From assembly GCA_030046135.1 (NCBI GenBank), contig JASIEC010000033.1:1-9480 (forward strand): a DNA stretch of 9,480 nucleotides, read 5' to 3'. Of this stretch, positions 6,875-9,480 are shown piece after piece (within the stretch, counting starts at the first letter, position 1; every line of letters begins with the position of its first letter). This DNA is from Thermoplasmata archaeon. Lineage in GTDB: Archaea; Thermoplasmatota; Thermoplasmata; Lutacidiplasmatales; UBA184. The notes below the pieces were generated by a model that was not told where the DNA came from, did not search any database, and saw only the letters and a list, made by a program, of their open reading frames with translations. A program made the translations under genes and the position numbers.

Positions 6875-7111
6875 ATGCACGGCATGGATGCGATCGGGAT
6901 CGCCTGGAGCGAGCGGAGCGGGTTCATCTGCCGACTGTGCCGACAGGACGCGAAGCATAATGAGGTGCTCCACATCTCATTCTGCCCCGTCCACGGACTG
7001 AGCTCTCCGCTCGACGAGCTCCGCGGGCGGCCGGAGGCGAGAGCATCGCGCGGCTCTACACTCGGACGGGCGATCGCGGAACGACCGGTCTTGCCGGCGG
7101 TGCGCGCGTAG
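6875..7111 (+). CDS. Small CxxC...CxxH protein, possible zinc-binding; C-terminal end doubtful
   Basis: From ATG 6875 (alternatives: GTG 6863, ATG 6884) the frame encodes 78 residues, ending at TAG 7109-7111. The core carries C19-x2-C22 and C37-x2-H40 (GFICRLC...ISFCPVHG), a spacing compatible with one zinc site. I do not recognise the family. Codon choice is GC-rich at third positions up to about 7039. It then changes to codons such as AGA, GCA, TCT and ACA for the last 24 residues, which overlap the adenosyltransferase gene in another frame. So either this is a small separate gene with an unlikely tail, or its first 55 residues belong to an N-terminal extension of the adenosyltransferase joined by a frameshift. 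It starts 6-18 bp after the ribbon-helix-helix gene, so it is probably co-transcribed with it. GGTG at 6862-6865 could be a weak ribosome-binding site for ATG 6875. Confidence 0.45.
   Translation: MHGMDAIGIAWSERSGFICRLCRQDAKHNEVLHISFCPVHGLSSPLDELRGRPEARASRGSTLGRAIAERPVLPAVRA
7033..7037 (+). promoter_or_regulatory. Shine-Dalgarno sequence GGAGG before the adenosyltransferase
   Basis: GGAGG is followed by a 7-nt spacer (CGAGAGC) and then ATC at 7045, directly before the first conserved residues of the adenosyltransferase. The spacing is ideal for a start codon at 7045, but the codon is ATC, not ATG. In this GC-rich window a chance GGAGG is not rare, so the positional fit is the main evidence. 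Confidence 0.45.
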
Positions 7112-7599
7112 CCAAGGATTCCCTGCGCATCCGCGCCTACGGCGGCTACGACGAGCTCGGCGCGGCGCTCGGCGTCGCGCTCGCCGAGCTGCCGGCCCCG
7201 CTCGGCGACATCCGCACGGTGCTGCGCCGCCTCGAGGACGAGCTCTACATCGCCCAGGCGGAGCTCGCGCGGAACCCGGCCGCCGGCCCTCCGAAGCAGC
7301 GGATCCTCGCGCGCCACGTCGAGCGCCTCGAGCAGGAGATCGACCGGTTCGAAGCGGGCCATCCTCCGCTCACCTCGTTCGCGCTCCCGGGCGGCTCGCC
7401 CGCGGCCGCGCGCCTTCACGTCGCCCGGACGGTCGCCCGCCGGGCCGAGCGAGACCTGGTCGCCTTGAGCTCCGCGGAGTCGGTCTCCCCCGAGCTCCTG
7501 GCCTGGGCGAACCGCCTTGGCGACCTGCTCTTCGCCCTCGCACTCGCGGCCAACCACGCGCTCGGGGTCCCCGAGACCGCTCCCGACTACTCGGTCTAG
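7045..7599 (+). CDS. pduO: PduO/MMAB-type cob(I)alamin (corrinoid) adenosyltransferase, start codon uncertain
   Basis: Transfers the 5'-deoxyadenosyl group of ATP to Co(I) corrinoid to make adenosylcobalamin, in the cytoplasm, during B12 synthesis or salvage. The N-terminal ATP-binding motif is ARLYTRTGDRGTTGLAGG, followed by RVAKDSLRIRAYG and DELGAALG. The C-terminal hallmarks are LPGGSPAAARLHVARTVARRAER and WANRLGDLLFALA. From ATC 7045 it has 184 residues, close to the usual 170-200 for the family, so the conserved domain is complete. The frame is closed by TGA at 6961-6963 and holds no ATG, GTG or TTG before the conserved motif. The first canonical in-frame start, ATG 7276-region, is absent too; GTG 7219 would delete the ATP-binding N-terminus. 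Possibilities: an ATC start after GGAGG, a CTG at 6982, or a one-base deletion that would join it to the CxxC frame upstream. It ends 20 bp before the GTPase gene, suggesting co-transcription. Function is confident; the 5' end is not. Confidence 0.85.
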   Translation: MARLYTRTGDRGTTGLAGGARVAKDSLRIRAYGGYDELGAALGVALAELPAPLGDIRTVLRRLEDELYIAQAELARNPAAGPPKQRILARHVERLEQEIDRFEAGHPPLTSFALPGGSPAAARLHVARTVARRAERDLVALSSAESVSPELLAWANRLGDLLFALALAANHALGVPETAPDYSV

Positions 7600-7619
7600 C
7601 TGCTCGGGGCGGGATCTCC

Positions 7620-8816
7620 GTGGAGGTCGGTGTCGTCGGGAAGCCGAACGTCGGCAAATCGACGTTCTTCAACGCGCTCACGCTGCTCGACGTGCCGATG
7701 GCACCGTATCCGTTCACGACGGTCGCTCCCAACCGGGGGGTCGCCGCGGTCCGGGCGCCGTGCCCGCACACGGAGAAGGGCGTCGCGTGCACCCCGGGGA
7801 ACGCGAAGTGCGTCGACGGGACCCGCTGGGTCCCGGTGGCGCTCGTCGACGTCCCGGGGCTCGTTCCCGGCGCCCACGAGGGCAAGGGCCTCGGGCACAA
7901 ATTCCTCGACGACCTCCGCGCCGCGGACGGGTTTCTCCAGATCGTCGACCTCTCGGGCGGGACCGACGCCGAAGGGAGGATCGTCCCGCCTCGCAGCCAC
8001 GACCCCGGGGAGGAGGTCACCTGGTTGGAGGAGGAGCTCGTCGCCTGGGTCTCGGAGATCCTCGGCCGGGGCTTCGAGCGCGACGCCCGCAGCGTGGAAC
8101 TCGAGGGGCGGAAGCTCGAGGAGTTCCTCGGTCAGCGACTCACCGGTCTCTCGATCGGTCCGGCGGCGATCGCCGCCGCTCTCCGGGCGGTGCCCGTAGA
8201 CCGGATCCATCCCTCGCGATGGTCGGCCGCCGAGCGCACCGCGCTCGCGCGGGAGCTCCTCCGGGCCGCCAAGCCCCGCCTCGTCGTCGGGAACAAGTGC
8301 GACCGGGCGACGCCCGAGATCGCGGCCGCGCTCGGTGAGCAGGTCGCCCCTGTCCCCGTCGTGGCGTCGGCGGCGGACGCCGAGCTGACGCTCCGGCGAG
8401 CGGCGCGGGCGGGCCTTGTCGAGTATCGTCCCGGCGATCCCTCGTTCCGGATCCCCATCCCCGGCCGGCTCTCGCCCGCTCAGACCGCGGCGCTCGACGA
8501 GATCCGGCGCCTGATGGAACGGTGGGGATCGACCGGGGTGCAGCCGGCCCTCGAGACGATGGTGTTCTCCCGGCTCCGGCAGATGGTCGTCTATCCGGTC
8601 GAGGACGAGACCGCCTGGACCGACGGGCGCGGACGGGTCCTCCCGGACGCCCTGCTCGTGCCCGAGGGGATCGCGGCCCGCGCGGTCGCCTACCGCGTCC
8701 ACACCGATCTCGGGGAGAACTTCGTTCGCGCGATCGACGGTCGGACGCATCGGGCGCTCGCCGCGGACCATCCGCTCGAGCCGAACTCCGTGGTCCGCGT
8801 TGTCGCGCGAAAGTGA
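7620..8816 (+). CDS. ychF: Archaeal YchF/Obg-type translation-associated GTPase with C-terminal TGS domain
   Basis: 398 residues from GTG 7620, the usual length for the archaeal family (about 390-400). The start falls directly at the G domain, so no upstream start is needed. G1 is GKPNVGKST (residues 7-15), the switch I region has PFTT (31-34), G3 is DVPGLVPGAHEGKGLG (77-92), G4 is NKCD (225-228) and G5 is SA (250-251). A helical insertion fills roughly 128-215. The TGS-like end spans about 318-398 (VVYPVED, LLVPEGIAARAVAYRVHTDLGENF). NKCD predicts guanine specificity, unlike bacterial YchF/human OLA1, which carry NxxE and prefer ATP. Residues C48, H50, C57 and C64 lie where, from memory, archaeal members carry a four-cysteine cluster; the second is histidine here. 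Family members associate with ribosomes; the exact role in archaea is unsettled. It follows the adenosyltransferase by 20 bp and converges on the mevalonate kinase gene with 19 bp between the stops. Confidence 0.94.
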   Translation: MEVGVVGKPNVGKSTFFNALTLLDVPMAPYPFTTVAPNRGVAAVRAPCPHTEKGVACTPGNAKCVDGTRWVPVALVDVPGLVPGAHEGKGLGHKFLDDLRAADGFLQIVDLSGGTDAEGRIVPPRSHDPGEEVTWLEEELVAWVSEILGRGFERDARSVELEGRKLEEFLGQRLTGLSIGPAAIAAALRAVPVDRIHPSRWSAAERTALARELLRAAKPRLVVGNKCDRATPEIAAALGEQVAPVPVVASAADAELTLRRAARAGLVEYRPGDPSFRIPIPGRLSPAQTAALDEIRRLMERWGSTGVQPALETMVFSRLRQMVVYPVEDETAWTDGRGRVLPDALLVPEGIAARAVAYRVHTDLGENFVRAIDGRTHRALAADHPLEPNSVVRVVARK

Positions 8817-8835
8817 GCCGTCGCCGGACCGCCCG

Positions 8836-9480
8836 TCACCCGGGGGCGGCTCCCTCGACGAGCGAGGCGCCCGCGGGGGAGCACCGGACCGCGAACGGGA
8901 GAGCCCCCGCGCGCGCGAGACGGCGGACGAGCTCGGTCTCCTGCCCGGGCTTTGGAAGGGCCACGATCGAGCCGCCGACGCCCGCCCCCGTCAGCTTCGC
9001 TCCTTCGGCCGCGGGGCCCGCCGCGCGGAGGAGCTCCTCGAGACGGGGATGCGAGGCTCCGACGGTCCTGAGGAGCTCCTGGTTCCTCCCGAGGAGACGG
9101 CCGGTCGCCTCGCGATCGCCCCGCCCGACCGCCTCGATCCCCGCGCGGGCGACGTCTCCGAACGCCTCGAGGATCCTCGGTCCGTCCGGCTCCTCCAGCC
9201 GCCGCGCGACGGCCCGCACCGCGTCCGCCGTCGACCGAGGCACCCCGCTGTAGCCGATCACCCACACCCAGCCGGGGTCCTCGACCCGGCGAACGTCCCA
9301 ACGCTCCGCCCCGGAGGCGACGCTCCAGAGCGGCGCTCCCTCCCCCGCGTTCACGGTCACGAAGCCGCCCGCGACGGACGCCGACGTGTCCCCGGGGCTC
9401 CCGACGCCCTGAGCCTCCCGCTCGATGTCGAACGCCCGCTGCGCGAGGGCGGCGCGCTCGAGTCCCCCCGACGCGGACGC
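8836..9480 (-). CDS. mvk: Mevalonate kinase (GHMP kinase family), N-terminus cut by window edge
   Basis: The last 214 residues of a GHMP kinase; stop TGA at 8836-8838, start beyond the right edge. The family is typically 300-330 residues, so about 100 are missing, including the GLGSSAA ATP-binding motif. Visible here are AFDIEREAQGVGSPGDTSASVAGG, with the Asp of the SPxDT motif in the position of the catalytic aspartate, then WVIGYSGVPRST, and near the end motif 3, GAKLTGAGVGGSIVAL. Mevalonate kinase phosphorylates mevalonate at the 5-hydroxyl using ATP, an early step of isoprenoid synthesis for archaeal lipids. Motif 3 usually has a run of glycines (GAGGGG); here one is valine. Related kinases (phosphomevalonate kinase, homoserine kinase, galactokinase) fit the SPxDT and GYSGVPRST motifs less well. 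A GTG at 9360 is an internal codon, not the start, because the frame and similarity continue to the edge. Confidence 0.86.
   Translation of the reverse strand, partial: ASASGGLERAALAQRAFDIEREAQGVGSPGDTSASVAGGFVTVNAGEGAPLWSVASGAERWDVRRVEDPGWVWVIGYSGVPRSTADAVRAVARRLEEPDGPRILEAFGDVARAGIEAVGRGDREATGRLLGRNQELLRTVGASHPRLEELLRAAGPAAEGAKLTGAGVGGSIVALPKPGQETELVRRLARAGALPFAVRCSPAGASLVEGAAPG

Noticed and set aside
6446..7111. Toxin-antitoxin pair: ribbon-helix-helix antitoxin plus small downstream protein
   Set aside because: The downstream small protein shows a CxxC...CxxH pattern and no RelE, PIN, MazF or HicA-type features, and the regulator is longer than typical antitoxins, with two domains.
7138..7164. 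DELG in place of DELN in the adenosyltransferase as an inactivating change
   Set aside because: The position is not invariant in the family as I know it (human MMAB has serine), and all other hallmarks are intact.
6853..7557. A minus-strand frame opposite the CxxC and adenosyltransferase genes
   Set aside because: The plus strand encodes conserved adenosyltransferase motifs there; the opposite frame shows no recognisable features.
7219..7599. A short adenosyltransferase starting at the first canonical codon, GTG 7219
   Set aside because: It would remove YTRTGD...DEL, the conserved ATP-binding N-terminus that is plainly encoded in frame just upstream.
8836..9360. A kinase fragment starting at the GTG at 9360
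   Set aside because: Conserved mevalonate kinase sequence (SPGDT and its flanks) continues in frame to 9480, so 9360 is internal.

Overview
This GC-rich window most likely comes from an archaeon, and a GC-rich relative of the Thermoplasmatota is my best guess. The reasons are two thermopsin-type (peptidase family A5) secreted proteins, tandem GLPxGxxW surface repeats of the kind seen in Thermoplasmata exoproteins, an archaeal-type YchF-like GTPase, a mevalonate kinase, a tandem ribbon-helix-helix regulator, and TATA-box promoters with little or no leader. The lineage is an inference; no rRNA or other decisive marker lies in the window.

Layout. Positions 1-6272 (minus strand) hold two paralogous giant exported proteins in tandem, 93 bp apart. 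The upstream one (2412-6272) is complete at 1286 aa. The downstream one (1-2318) runs off the left edge. Each has a signal peptide, a thermopsin domain and a right-handed beta-helix (PbH1/NosD-like) region. The complete one ends in about five beta-sandwich repeats. Positions 6273-6445 form a divergent promoter region. Positions 6446-8816 (plus strand) hold a tightly packed, probably co-transcribed set: a double ribbon-helix-helix DNA-binding protein, a small CxxC...CxxH protein, a PduO-type cob(I)alamin adenosyltransferase, and an archaeal YchF-like GTPase. Positions 8836-9480 (minus, convergent) hold the C-terminal two thirds of a mevalonate kinase that enters from the right edge.

How it may fit together. 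The secreted proteins look like cell-surface or exported peptidase/adhesin-type modules: almost no lysine, almost no cysteine, and many N-glycosylation sequons. The ribbon-helix-helix gene is divergent from them. Its start region carries three TTAAA elements spaced exactly 11 bp apart, a plausible operator for autoregulation and perhaps for control of the divergent thermopsin genes. The adenosyltransferase, GTPase and mevalonate kinase are housekeeping genes with no obvious link to the surface proteins.

The main puzzles are that the adenosyltransferase frame has no ATG, GTG or TTG at its expected beginning (a clean GGAGG sits 7 nt before an ATC), and that the coding signal appears to pass from the small CxxC protein's frame into the adenosyltransferase frame, which suggests a frameshift or a non-canonical start. 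There is no gene-free stretch longer than 300 bases. I saw no tRNA, rRNA, CRISPR array, insertion sequence or attachment site.
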